From NCBI GenBank assembly GCA_964596535.1, contig CAZQUR010000001.1:34926-98925 (forward strand): a DNA stretch of 64,000 nt, read 5' to 3'. Shown in pieces: positions 8,245 to 15,030 of the stretch. Each line of letters begins with the position of its first letter. Positions within the stretch are counted from its first letter, which is position 1. The translations under genes and the position numbers were made by a program. The notes beneath the pieces were generated by a model. The model was not told the origin of the DNA. It searched no databases and saw only the letters and a program-made list of their open reading frames with translations. Source of the stretch: GCA-002779465 sp964596535 (GTDB taxonomy: Bacteria; Desulfobacterota; Desulfobacteria; Desulfobacterales; UBA2156).

Positions 8245-9945
8245 ATGGCGTCGGTTGAATTGAAGCCCGCATCGAATTTCATTCGAAACATCATTGCGCA
8301 AGACCAAGAAACCGGAAAATGGGACAGCCGCGTGCAGACCCGTTTTCCGCCCGAACCCAACGGGTATCTCCATATCGGGCACGCCAAGTCCATCTGTATC
8401 AACTTCGGCCTGGCCGCCGAGTTCAAAGGAAGCTGCAATCTCCGGTTCGATGATACGAATCCCACCAAGGAAGAGCATGAGTACGTGGAGGCCATCAAGG
8501 CCGACGTGCGGTGGCTCGGCTTTGACTGGGAGGAGCGGGAGTTTTATGCCTCGGATTACTTCGACACCCTGTATAAATATGCCGTGGATCTCATCGAAAA
8601 AGGCAAGGCCTATGTGGACAGCTTGAGCGCCGAGGAAATCCGGGCGCATCGGGGGACCCTCACGGAGCCCGGCAGGGAAAGCCCCTACCGGAACCGGACC
8701 GTGGCCGAAAACCGCGATTTGTTTGAACGCATGCACAACGGTGATTTCCCGGCGGGGGCCCACGTGCTCCGGGCCAAAATCGACATGGGGTCTCCCAATT
8801 TGAATATGCGGGATCCGGTCATGTACCGGATCCTTTTCGCTTCACACCACCGCACCGGAGACAAATGGTGCATTTATCCCACCTACGATTTCGCCCACGG
8901 CCAGTGTGATTCCATCGAAGGGGTCACCCATTCCATCTGCACCCTGGAATTCGAAGATCACCGGCCCCTGTACGACTGGTTTCTCGACGTCCTGGAGATC
9001 CATCATCCCCGGCAGATCGAATTCGCCCGGCTCAACCTCACCCGGACCGTGTTGAGCAAGCGGAAGCTCGTCCGCCTGGTGGAGGAAGGGTATGTGACGG
9101 GATGGGACGATCCCCGCATGCCCACCCTCTCGGGGCTCCGGCGCCGGGGATACACCCCGCGGGCCATCCGCAACTTCTGTGAGCGGATCGGTGTGGCCCG
9201 CCGCGACAGCACCGTGGACATGGCCCTTTTGGAATACTGCCTTCGAGAGGATCTAAACCGCACGGCGCCGCGTGTCATGGCGGTATTGCGGCCCTTGAAA
9301 GTGGTCATCGAAAATTATCCGGAAAACCGCACGGAAATGCTTGAGGCCGTCAACAACCCCGAAGACCCCGGCATGGGGACCCGACAGGTTCCCTTTTCCC
9401 GGGAGATCTACATCGAACGAGACGATTTCATGGAAGATCCGCCCAAGAAATTTTTCCGGCTTTCCCCGGGCCGGGAAGTGAGGCTCCGGTATGCCTATTT
9501 CATCACCTGCGTGGGCGTGGTCAAGGATGAAAAAACGGGAGAAGTGCGGGAAGTCCGGTGCACCTACGATCCGGCCACCCGGGGCGGGGATGCACCCGAC
9601 GGCCGCAAGGTCAAGGCCACCCTCCATTGGGTGAGCGCCCCCCACGCCTTCGCGGGCGACGTGCGTCTTTACGGTGATCTTCTAAAGGATCTGCCGGAAA
9701 CGGAAGAAGAAAAGGATCCGCTGGATTTCAAGGACCGGATCAATCCGGATTCTCTGTCGGTTCTTTCCGACTGCAAGCTGGAACCGGGTCTTGCCGACGC
9801 CTTGCCGGAAAACCGGTATCAGTTCGAACGACTGGGGTATTTTTTCGTGGATCCCGTCGATTCCGCACCGAAAGCCCCCGTTTTCAACCGTACCGTCACC
9901 CTCCGGGACACCTGGGCCAAGATCCGGAAACAATCCCGGGGATAA
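8245..9945 (+). CDS. glnS: Glutaminyl-tRNA synthetase
   Basis: Charges tRNA-Gln directly, avoiding the amidotransferase route. The 566-residue class Ic enzyme has PPEPNGYLHIGHAKS (HIGH motif) at about residue 35, FDDTNP, and VLSKRKL (KMSKS motif), followed by the two-part beta-barrel anticodon-binding domain. The ATG follows GGAGGGAGGAACCGGC. It is 132 nt downstream of its cognate tRNA gene. GlnRS is patchily distributed outside gamma-proteobacteria and is generally explained by transfer from eukaryotes, so its presence here is notable but not unique. Confidence 0.97.
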   Translation: MASVELKPASNFIRNIIAQDQETGKWDSRVQTRFPPEPNGYLHIGHAKSICINFGLAAEFKGSCNLRFDDTNPTKEEHEYVEAIKADVRWLGFDWEEREFYASDYFDTLYKYAVDLIEKGKAYVDSLSAEEIRAHRGTLTEPGRESPYRNRTVAENRDLFERMHNGDFPAGAHVLRAKIDMGSPNLNMRDPVMYRILFASHHRTGDKWCIYPTYDFAHGQCDSIEGVTHSICTLEFEDHRPLYDWFLDVLEIHHPRQIEFARLNLTRTVLSKRKLVRLVEEGYVTGWDDPRMPTLSGLRRRGYTPRAIRNFCERIGVARRDSTVDMALLEYCLREDLNRTAPRVMAVLRPLKVVIENYPENRTEMLEAVNNPEDPGMGTRQVPFSREIYIERDDFMEDPPKKFFRLSPGREVRLRYAYFITCVGVVKDEKTGEVREVRCTYDPATRGGDAPDGRKVKATLHWVSAPHAFAGDVRLYGDLLKDLPETEEEKDPLDFKDRINPDSLSVLSDCKLEPGLADALPENRYQFERLGYFFVDPVDSAPKAPVFNRTVTLRDTWAKIRKQSRG

Positions 9946-9990
9946 GCCCATCGCCTCCATAAAGGGACGACTTTCCTTCCGATGTTCCCC

Positions 9991-10638
9991 CTATTTTTTT
10001 TTGAAAACGAGTCTTCCCCCGTAATACCCCGCCGTGGTGGCCGCCGCCAGCATCACCAGGTGGATGAAGAGGAAGAGCCATCGACCGGGGGAGGCGTGGG
10101 TCAGGATTGCAGGATCGGCGTGTCGCCATAAAACCAGGGTCAACGCCGTGAGGGTGACGATGGCCCCGCAGGCCATCTTGATCTTGAACACCCGGGTCAA
10201 GGCCCCCTTGAAACGGTTTTTCCAGTCCGAATACCCCGAATACAATACCACGGGCATGACGCACGTCACGAAGATCATGTTGAAATATGACGCCGATGCC
10301 AGGGGCGGGAAGGCAAAAAGAACCGAGACAAAAGCAAAAAAGACCGAAACGGGCAACAGGCCGTTGGGTACGTGTACCGAGATGGGATGGATATGGAGAT
10401 CATAGATGATCCGCGGAAGCCGATCGACGGATTTGGGGGCGCCCCTGGTTGCGGCGGGGGGCACCCGGGAGATGGGTTTTGCCGGCGTTTCTGTCACGGG
10501 CCGGGGTTGCGCCCCTGCCGGCACTTCCGGCGTGACCTCCACGAACTTGCTCCGGTCCGCCCCGCAGACCGGGCACTTTTCCGAGGGTTCTTCGCCGGTA
10601 TGCACATCGCCGCAAACCGTGCATTTCCATTTCCGCAT
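9991..10638 (-). CDS. Rubredoxin-domain / DUF2231-type membrane protein
   Basis: A 215-residue protein. Residues 1-33 form a short rubredoxin-like iron-binding module of the rubrerythrin type, with cysteines at 6, 9, 22 and 25 (CTVCG and CPVCGA). A Pro/Ala/Arg linker follows. The rest is a four-helix membrane domain beginning HIHPISVHVPNGLLP, the signature of DUF2231. The open frame runs on to 10740, but the first methionine giving a proper rubredoxin start is at 10638, just after the OadB stop at 10679. The likely role is electron transfer or redox sensing at the membrane; no enzyme activity can be assigned. It is the last gene of the minus-strand operon with oadB. Confidence 0.8.
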   Translation of the reverse strand: MRKWKCTVCGDVHTGEEPSEKCPVCGADRSKFVEVTPEVPAGAQPRPVTETPAKPISRVPPAATRGAPKSVDRLPRIIYDLHIHPISVHVPNGLLPVSVFFAFVSVLFAFPPLASASYFNMIFVTCVMPVVLYSGYSDWKNRFKGALTRVFKIKMACGAIVTLTALTLVLWRHADPAILTHASPGRWLFLFIHLVMLAAATTAGYYGGRLVFKKK

Positions 10639-10678
10639 CAGATCCCGCCCCGTCCAAGAGGAGGCGCCTTTAAAGGCA

Positions 10679-11803
10679 TCACAACAAAAAGCTCCAGAGG
10701 ATGCCGGCGCACATGGCGGATCCGATGACGCCGGAGGCATTGCAGGCCATGCCGTGCATGAGCAGATAATTGGTGGGGTCCGATTTCAGGCCCGTCAAGT
10801 GAACTTCCCGGGCGGATCCGGGGACGGCCGAAACGCCTGCGGCGCCCAACAGGGGATTGATCTTTTGTTTCAAGAAAAGATTCATGATCTTGGCGAAAAG
10901 GACCCCCGACGCTGTAGCGATGCTGAAGGCAACGGCACCCAGAAAGAAGATGCCCACGGATTTAGGGGTCAAGAAGACGTCGGCCTGGGTGCTGGCGCCG
11001 ACGGTGAATCCCAGGAAAATGGTGGCCGTGTCGATGATGGCCGAGCGGGCGGTCTGGGCCAGGCGGTCCACCACGCCGCTGACCTTCATGAGGTTCCCGA
11101 AGAAGAAGGGCCCTAGAAGCGGGATGGAGGCGGGTGCCAGGAAACAGCACAGGATGACCCCCACCACGGGAAAAATCAACTGTTCTTTCCGGGAGACCTC
11201 CCGGGTTTCGGGCATGTGGATGCGCCGCTCTTCTTTGGTGGTCAAAAGGCGCATGATGGGGGGCTGGATGATGGGGATCAACGCCATGTAGGAATAGGCC
11301 GCGATGGCGACCGGACCGATGAGATGCGGGGCGAGCTTGGCCGTTAAAAAGATGGAGGTGGGTCCGTCGGCCCCCCCGATAATGGCGATGGCACCGGCTT
11401 CCTGGGGCAGGAATCCCAGGGCCAGGGCCGAAAGGAGCGTGAAATAAATCCCCATCTGGGCTGCGGCGCCCAGGAGCATGAGTTTGGGGGATGCCAGCAG
11501 GGAGGAAAAATCCGTCATGGCACCGAGCCCCAAAAAGACGATGGACGGATAAAGTCCCGAGGTGACGCCGAAATAGAGATAGTGGAGCACGCTGTTGGGT
11601 TCATAGATGCCCAAGCCGAACCCTTTGAAAAACGGGATGTTTCCCACGATGATGCCGAAGCCGATGGGGAGCAGCAGGAGCGGTTCATATTTCTTGGCGA
11701 TGGAAAGGAAAATAAAGGTGCACCCCACCAGGATCATGACGATGTGGCGGTAATCGGCCAAAAAGTAGCCGGTGTTGGATAAAAACTGAAGTAAAAGCGT
11801 CAT
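10679..11803 (-). CDS. oadB: Sodium-ion-translocating decarboxylase beta subunit (OadB/GcdB family)
   Basis: Membrane subunit that couples carboxybiotin decarboxylation to Na+ export. It has 374 residues with about ten hydrophobic segments and the invariant loop GGADGPTSIFLTAKLAP that bears the catalytic aspartate. LHYLYFGVTSGLYPSIVFLG and LGFTVGAST are further family motifs. The substrate of the complete pump is set by the alpha subunit (oxaloacetate, methylmalonyl-CoA or glutaconyl-CoA), which is not in this window. An oadG-like gene lies 119 nt upstream. RBS AGGAAG precedes the ATG. Confidence 0.9.
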   Translation of the reverse strand: MTLLLQFLSNTGYFLADYRHIVMILVGCTFIFLSIAKKYEPLLLLPIGFGIIVGNIPFFKGFGLGIYEPNSVLHYLYFGVTSGLYPSIVFLGLGAMTDFSSLLASPKLMLLGAAAQMGIYFTLLSALALGFLPQEAGAIAIIGGADGPTSIFLTAKLAPHLIGPVAIAAYSYMALIPIIQPPIMRLLTTKEERRIHMPETREVSRKEQLIFPVVGVILCCFLAPASIPLLGPFFFGNLMKVSGVVDRLAQTARSAIIDTATIFLGFTVGASTQADVFLTPKSVGIFFLGAVAFSIATASGVLFAKIMNLFLKQKINPLLGAAGVSAVPGSAREVHLTGLKSDPTNYLLMHGMACNASGVIGSAMCAGILWSFLL

Positions 11804-11922
11804 AATGGTTTCTTCCTAAATGTTCTTTCGTCTTTTTGACGTGCCGTTTCGATGTGTGGGAGGCAGGTTATCCGGACGGGACGAGTCCAATGACGCGTGG
11901 CGGAACAAGGCGAGATTCCATG

Positions 11923-12336
11923 CTATTTCTTCCATGAAAAAAGGCCGTCTCCGGCCGGTACAAGGATCTCTCGTTCCCTGAAGGTGCGGATCATCAGGTG
12001 GGGTGCGGGCCATCCCCTGTCCTTCAACACGTTGAAAAGGGCCTTGATCTCAAAGGATTCCCCCAAAGACGCCGCTTCCAGGCTGCATCGGGACGCGGCT
12101 TCTTGAAGGTCGTCCAGGGGAAAATCGAAGGGCTTGAAAGGTTTTGCGGGCACGTCTCCCGGCGGGGGTTCCACGATCGGGGGTTCTTCCGGCCGCTTTT
12201 CAAATAATCCGGCCACCCGATGCAATTGAGAGATGACCAAAGACAAGATCGTCAGTCCCGAAACGACGATGAGGGCGCCGGCAAGGGCCATGGCCCATCC
12301 ATTGTAATGGGATATTGCTTCGAAACCGTACACCAC
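11923..12336 (-). CDS. OadG-like small subunit of sodium pump decarboxylase
   Basis: A 137-residue protein with one N-terminal transmembrane helix (about residues 14-36), then a Pro-rich stretch (PPIVEPPPGDVP) and a cytoplasmic domain. This layout and the position before oadB match the gamma/delta subunit that anchors the complex. The C-terminal 60 residues (EIKALFNVLKDRGWPAP onwards) are longer than in classical OadG and were not recognised. The start is GTG 12336 or the adjacent GTG 12333, after GGGAGCAA. The assignment rests on architecture and context more than on conserved residues. Confidence 0.65.
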   Translation of the reverse strand: MVYGFEAISHYNGWAMALAGALIVVSGLTILSLVISQLHRVAGLFEKRPEEPPIVEPPPGDVPAKPFKPFDFPLDDLQEAASRCSLEAASLGESFEIKALFNVLKDRGWPAPHLMIRTFREREILVPAGDGLFSWKK

Positions 12337-12358
12337 TTGCTCCCTAAAATTGTTTTAC

Positions 12359-12646
12359 CTACTTCGGGACATAAATCTCATAAAGCGTTTCTTTGCCGAT
12401 TAATGTATCGATTTTACTTTGAATATCGATGCGTTCACGGCTTGCGAACCAGTTTTTCCAATCTTCCATGGACCGCCAGGTACTAATTACCATGGTCTCC
12501 GCCGGCCCGTCAACACGTTTGAAGGTCTCGCCGGAAATGTATCCTTCCTGTTGCATGGCCTTTTTCCGGAGCTCTTCCAGTAACGGTGCCAGGAAGGGAT
12601 CCGTCTCTTCCGAGAAGTGCCTTTTGATGATCACTTTTACGGGCAT
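12359..12646 (-). CDS. ABM-fold (antibiotic biosynthesis monooxygenase-like) protein
   Basis: A 95-residue alpha/beta protein beginning MPVKVIIKRHF, with ISTWRSMEDWKNWFAS typical of the dimeric ABM ferredoxin-like fold found in monooxygenases and heme-degrading enzymes. The biochemical function is unknown. It is the first gene of the operon leading into the sodium pump subunits (22 nt to oadG) and has a good RBS (AAAGGAATG) and a candidate promoter. Confidence 0.75.
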   Translation of the reverse strand: MPVKVIIKRHFSEETDPFLAPLLEELRKKAMQQEGYISGETFKRVDGPAETMVISTWRSMEDWKNWFASRERIDIQSKIDTLIGKETLYEIYVPK

Positions 12647-12681
12647 GAATCATTCCTTTCGCCAATGTTCAGATACGCCTT

Positions 12682-12710
12682 CGCATAGTCACAATGGCAA
12701 ATAGAGTCAA
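12682..12710 (-). promoter_or_regulatory. Candidate promoter for the ABM-oadG-oadB operon
   Basis: Minus strand TTGACT (12710-12705) and TATGCG (12687-12682) at 17-nt spacing, about 36 nt from the ATG. The -35 is good, the -10 only 3/6. Confidence 0.4.
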
Positions 12711-12783
12711 GCCCTTTTTGTGAAAGAAAAAAGGGTGTTCAGGGGGCTACCGAAGCTTGGGGGCGGGGTGTTTTTCGATTCGA

Positions 12784-13024
12784 TCACAATCGATGGATTC
12801 GAACCTTCCAGTCCACGGGGCCTTCTTCCTCGTATTCCCATCGGACCGTTTCAGTATATTCAGCTTGAAACTGATAATAAAGCGGTTTCGGATCATGATC
12901 GTTGGTGATGCAAAGGGTATCACCGGTGATCCCCTTTTTTGAGATTTTCAAGGGCGGGAAAGATCCTCGAGTGTTTTTCTTCGTGAGAAAGTCCCCGCAA
13001 ATCGAGTTGTTGTCCGTTTTCCAT
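12784..13024 (-). pseudogene. DUF2249 protein, interrupted by a frameshift
   Basis: DUF2249 domains are small proteins usually found with hemerythrins and Rrf2 regulators in nitrate/NO-related clusters. The first frame starts ATG 13024 (MENGQQLDLRGLSHEE) and reads to ...NLKKGDHR then TGA. The second frame continues with TLCITNDHDPKPLYYQ and WEYEEEGPVDWKVRI, the conserved second half. The frames join across a perfect 12-bp palindrome ATCACCGGTGAT (12919-12930). Removing 10 nt there, or one base of the adjacent A6/G4 runs, restores a continuous domain. It is therefore either broken or mis-sequenced. Confidence 0.75.
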
Positions 13025-13114
13025 GGTGATTCCCCTTTATGATGGAGCACCGCCTCCCGCCGCTCGAAACAACGTGTCTCAAGGCCGTGCTGCAGGAAGT
13101 GCTCCGGTAAACGT

Positions 13115-13528
13115 TTAACGCCCCCGAATCGTTTGCGCCCATTCCAGCAGGGGCACCCCTGCGTTTCTGGCCGCCATGAAGGCATCGGAAAGCGCGTCGA
13201 TTTGTTTTTGGTCGAACCGTTCCGACAGAATCGCCAATGCGTCGCAATTGGAGACGTGCACCAGCAACTGCCGGGCGGCAAGCGCCGCGTCTTTGGACTC
13301 CTGATCCGTCAAGGCCTCTTTTTTCAGGAGTTCCGCGCAGGCTCGGGCCGTGGCGATGACGCCGTCATGTTCTTTGAGCAGTTCATCCACGTACTCGCCG
13401 AGAAAAACCTTCAACGCGGGATAAAGGTGTTCTTCTTCATACCGGAAATGCGACCCCACGAGCGTGTTGATTTTCCCCAGGACTTCGCGCGCCCGGGTGA
13501 CGTCTTTCTTTTCCAGGGCATCTGCGTG
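13115..13528 (-). pseudogene. Hemerythrin-like (HHE) domain protein, N-terminus lost
   Basis: Hemerythrin domains bind a di-iron site and sense or detoxify O2 or NO. The recognisable part begins about ADALEKKDVTRAR and continues through GSHFRYEEEHLYPAL, KEHDGVIATA and a helical C-terminus ending WAQTIRGR. The first helix with its iron-binding histidine is missing. Upstream of about 13528 the DNA codes in another frame for cysteine desulfurase (LFHTDATQ), so the two genes were joined by deletion. The longest open frame would need a TTG at 13564 with no ribosome site. Probably non-functional as written. Confidence 0.75.
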
Positions 13529-13942
13529 GCGTCGGTATGAAACAACACGCCGTTTTCCTGGCAAATTCTGGAAAGCATATCAATGTCCTAAAGAGTGCCG
13601 ATTTCCGGATTGGCATGTTGAATGGAGACCAGGATCGTCTCGGAAGAGACGGCTTTTTGCAGATCCTCCGGATCCACGAACCCCTCCGGATCCACGCGAA
13701 GCATTGTTACGCGGAATCCGTTCTTTTCGAGCGCCCGGGCGCTGGCAAGGACCGGAAAATCCTCGACGGCCGACACGATGATATGGTTTCCCTTTTTCCC
13801 CAAGGCAGCGGTGACGCTTTTTAAAGCAAGGTTGCTCGATTCCGTCGCTCCGGAAGTGAAGATCAATTTTTCCCCGGAGGTCCCCCAGATGTGCAGCGAT
13901 GCGGTTCCGCGCCGTTTCGAGGGCCTCCTTGGCTTCGATTCT
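13524..13942 (-). pseudogene. Cysteine desulfurase (NifS/IscS-like) internal fragment
   Basis: About 140 codons of a class V aminotransferase fold: EAKEALETARNRIAAHLG, then TSGEKLIFTSGATESSNLAL, NHIIVSAVEDFPV, VSIQHANPEIGTL and DMLSRICQENGVLFHTDATQ. There are three defects. The first part is in frame with TusA but must shift by one base in a G5 run (13882-13886) to continue. An amber codon (13588-13590) stands where Gln is expected after NPEIGTL. The sequence ends at the hemerythrin junction. The N-terminus, the PLP lysine and the catalytic cysteine region are absent, so it cannot be an active desulfurase. Confidence 0.8.
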
Positions 13943-14107
13943 CATGGAATCGGCCGCCATGGGAACTTCCTCACGGGAAGAAGGATGGGTTCCGCGGATC
14001 CGGATAACGTCGCCGGAGACCGCCTTCCGAATCGCCTTCCGTGTCTCCACCAGGGGAACCGGGCATGTTTGACCCCTTACATCAACGAAGAACTCAGCCA
14101 TGTGCAT
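13943..14107 (-). pseudogene. TusA/SirA-family sulfur carrier, fused to desulfurase fragment
   Basis: TusA-like proteins carry persulfide sulfur on a conserved Cys-Pro. The first 55 residues contain DVRGQTCPVPLVETRKA (Cys15) and GTHPSSREEVPMA, almost a whole domain. After about residue 55 the frame runs directly into cysteine desulfurase sequence (IEAKEALETARNRIA), then out of register to a stop at 13580. A GGGAGG ribosome site precedes ATG 14107; a second ATG at 14101 is also possible. The product, if made, would be a TusA core with a foreign tail, and the last strand may be lost. Confidence 0.75.
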
Positions 14108-14125
14108 AGAACCTCCCGGAACGCA

Positions 14126-14278
14126 TTAAATGTAGAGCAAAGGAAGCGCCCAGTAGGTGAACAATATTCTCGCCTCGCCCCCGAGAGAAAGGACGCTCAG
14201 GGCGATGGACAATCCGTGATGGACCCGATCGTAAGCACCGCTGTGCAGAATGAGTGAAAGTTTAAGCGGGTTTTCCAC
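14126..14278 (-). pseudogene. DsrE-family protein, N-terminal fragment
   Basis: A 50-codon frame not listed by simple ATG searches. GTG 14278 overlaps the end of the Rrf2 gene by 17 nt and follows AAAGGGA. The peptide contains LILHSGAYDRVHHGLSIAL and EARILFTYWALPLLYI, which resemble the first half of DsrE-family sulfur-relay proteins (usually 110-130 residues). It stops at TAA 14126, 18 nt before the TusA start. The missing C-terminal half suggests a deletion. Identification is by pattern only. Confidence 0.55.
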
Positions 14279-14738
14279 AGACACATTCCCTTTGTCTGGA
14301 AAGATCCACGTCGGGAAAATGGTTCATGAGTTTGCGTCCCAGATCGAGGATACGGGTGTGTTTCATCAGTTTTTCGATTTTCCGGTTCTGTTCCATGAAG
14401 ACCCGGCCGATGATGCACCGGTCGTCTTGACAGGCCGGTATGGCCAAAGGGCACGTTTCTTTGTTGTCGGACGGGCCTTCAATGACTTGCCACAAGTCCA
14501 TGAGGGACATCTCTTTCGCGGATTCGCTCAACTCGAATCCGCCGGAAGGTCCCCGAACACTTTTGACGAAACCGCTGCGGACGAGTTTTTGCATCACCTT
14601 TGCCAAATGCGCCTCGGATACCTCGCAAATACGCGCGATCTCCCGGGTCTGAAGAAGCGCCTTGCCGGAACGGGCCAAAAGGGCGGCGGCATGAACGCCG
14701 ATGGTAAAGGCGCTGGTTGTTTTGAAAATGCAGGCCAT
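14262..14738 (-). CDS. Rrf2-family transcriptional regulator
   Basis: A 158-residue winged-helix regulator of the IscR/NsrR family. The DNA-binding helix region is TREIARICEVSEAHLAKVMQ, followed by the wing GPSGGFELSESA. Three cysteines in TCPLAIPACQDDRCIIG (about 96-110) match the iron-sulfur cluster loop of the family. Relatives sense NO, iron-sulfur status or redox. It heads the sulfur-relay/hemerythrin remnant cluster and is divergent from narG, so control of nitrate reduction is plausible. RBS AAAGGAGG precedes the ATG. Confidence 0.92.
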   Translation of the reverse strand: MACIFKTTSAFTIGVHAAALLARSGKALLQTREIARICEVSEAHLAKVMQKLVRSGFVKSVRGPSGGFELSESAKEMSLMDLWQVIEGPSDNKETCPLAIPACQDDRCIIGRVFMEQNRKIEKLMKHTRILDLGRKLMNHFPDVDLSRQRECVCGKPA

Positions 14739-14766
14739 GAAACCTCCTTTAAGGTATTCTGGTACT

Positions 14767-14794
14767 TAAATACTACTTTAATTGTAAAAGTCAA
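14767..14794 (-). promoter_or_regulatory. Candidate promoter/operator of the Rrf2 gene
   Basis: Minus strand TTGACT (14794-14789), 16-nt spacer, TATTTA (14772-14767). The AT-rich stretch includes AAAGTAGTATTTAAGTACC, two near-direct repeats that could be an operator for autoregulation. Speculative. Confidence 0.35.
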
Positions 14795-14859
14795 GAAATT
14801 TTTTTATTGTTTTCAAAAAGGCGCTTTTTCCAAACCGCCGTCGGGTTATAGGTGAGCCA

Positions 14860-14869
14860 GGGGGGGGGG
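14860..14869. repeat. Homopolymer of ten G residues upstream of narG
   Basis: An uninterrupted G10 run in the rrf2-narG intergenic region, 11 nt before the predicted -35 of narG. Such tracts change length by slippage and also cause sequencing errors. Confidence 0.9.
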
Positions 14870-14880
14870 AGAAATTGTTC

Positions 14881-14909
14881 TTGAAATTCCTACAGCAACC
14901 CTATATAAA
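14881..14909 (+). promoter_or_regulatory. Candidate sigma70 promoter for narGHJI
   Basis: TTGAAA (14881-14886), 17-nt spacer, TATAAA (14904-14909, 5/6). It lies about 120 nt upstream of the narG ATG. No clear FNR or NarL site was recognised. Confidence 0.45.
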
Positions 14910-15030
14910 AACCCAATCCATCCGGTAACCCGGAGTGGATTCAACCGCTTTTCCGGATCCATGGCACCGCAGGGGGCCGCCTTCAACAGGTCAGATCGAT
15001 CCTGTAACGCGTCGCGATTGGAGATCTGTC

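Noticed and set aside
13115..13564. Intact hemerythrin gene of 149 codons starting at 13564
   Set aside because: The first 14 codons are an alternative reading of cysteine desulfurase DNA, the start would be TTG with no ribosome site, and the first iron-binding helix is missing.
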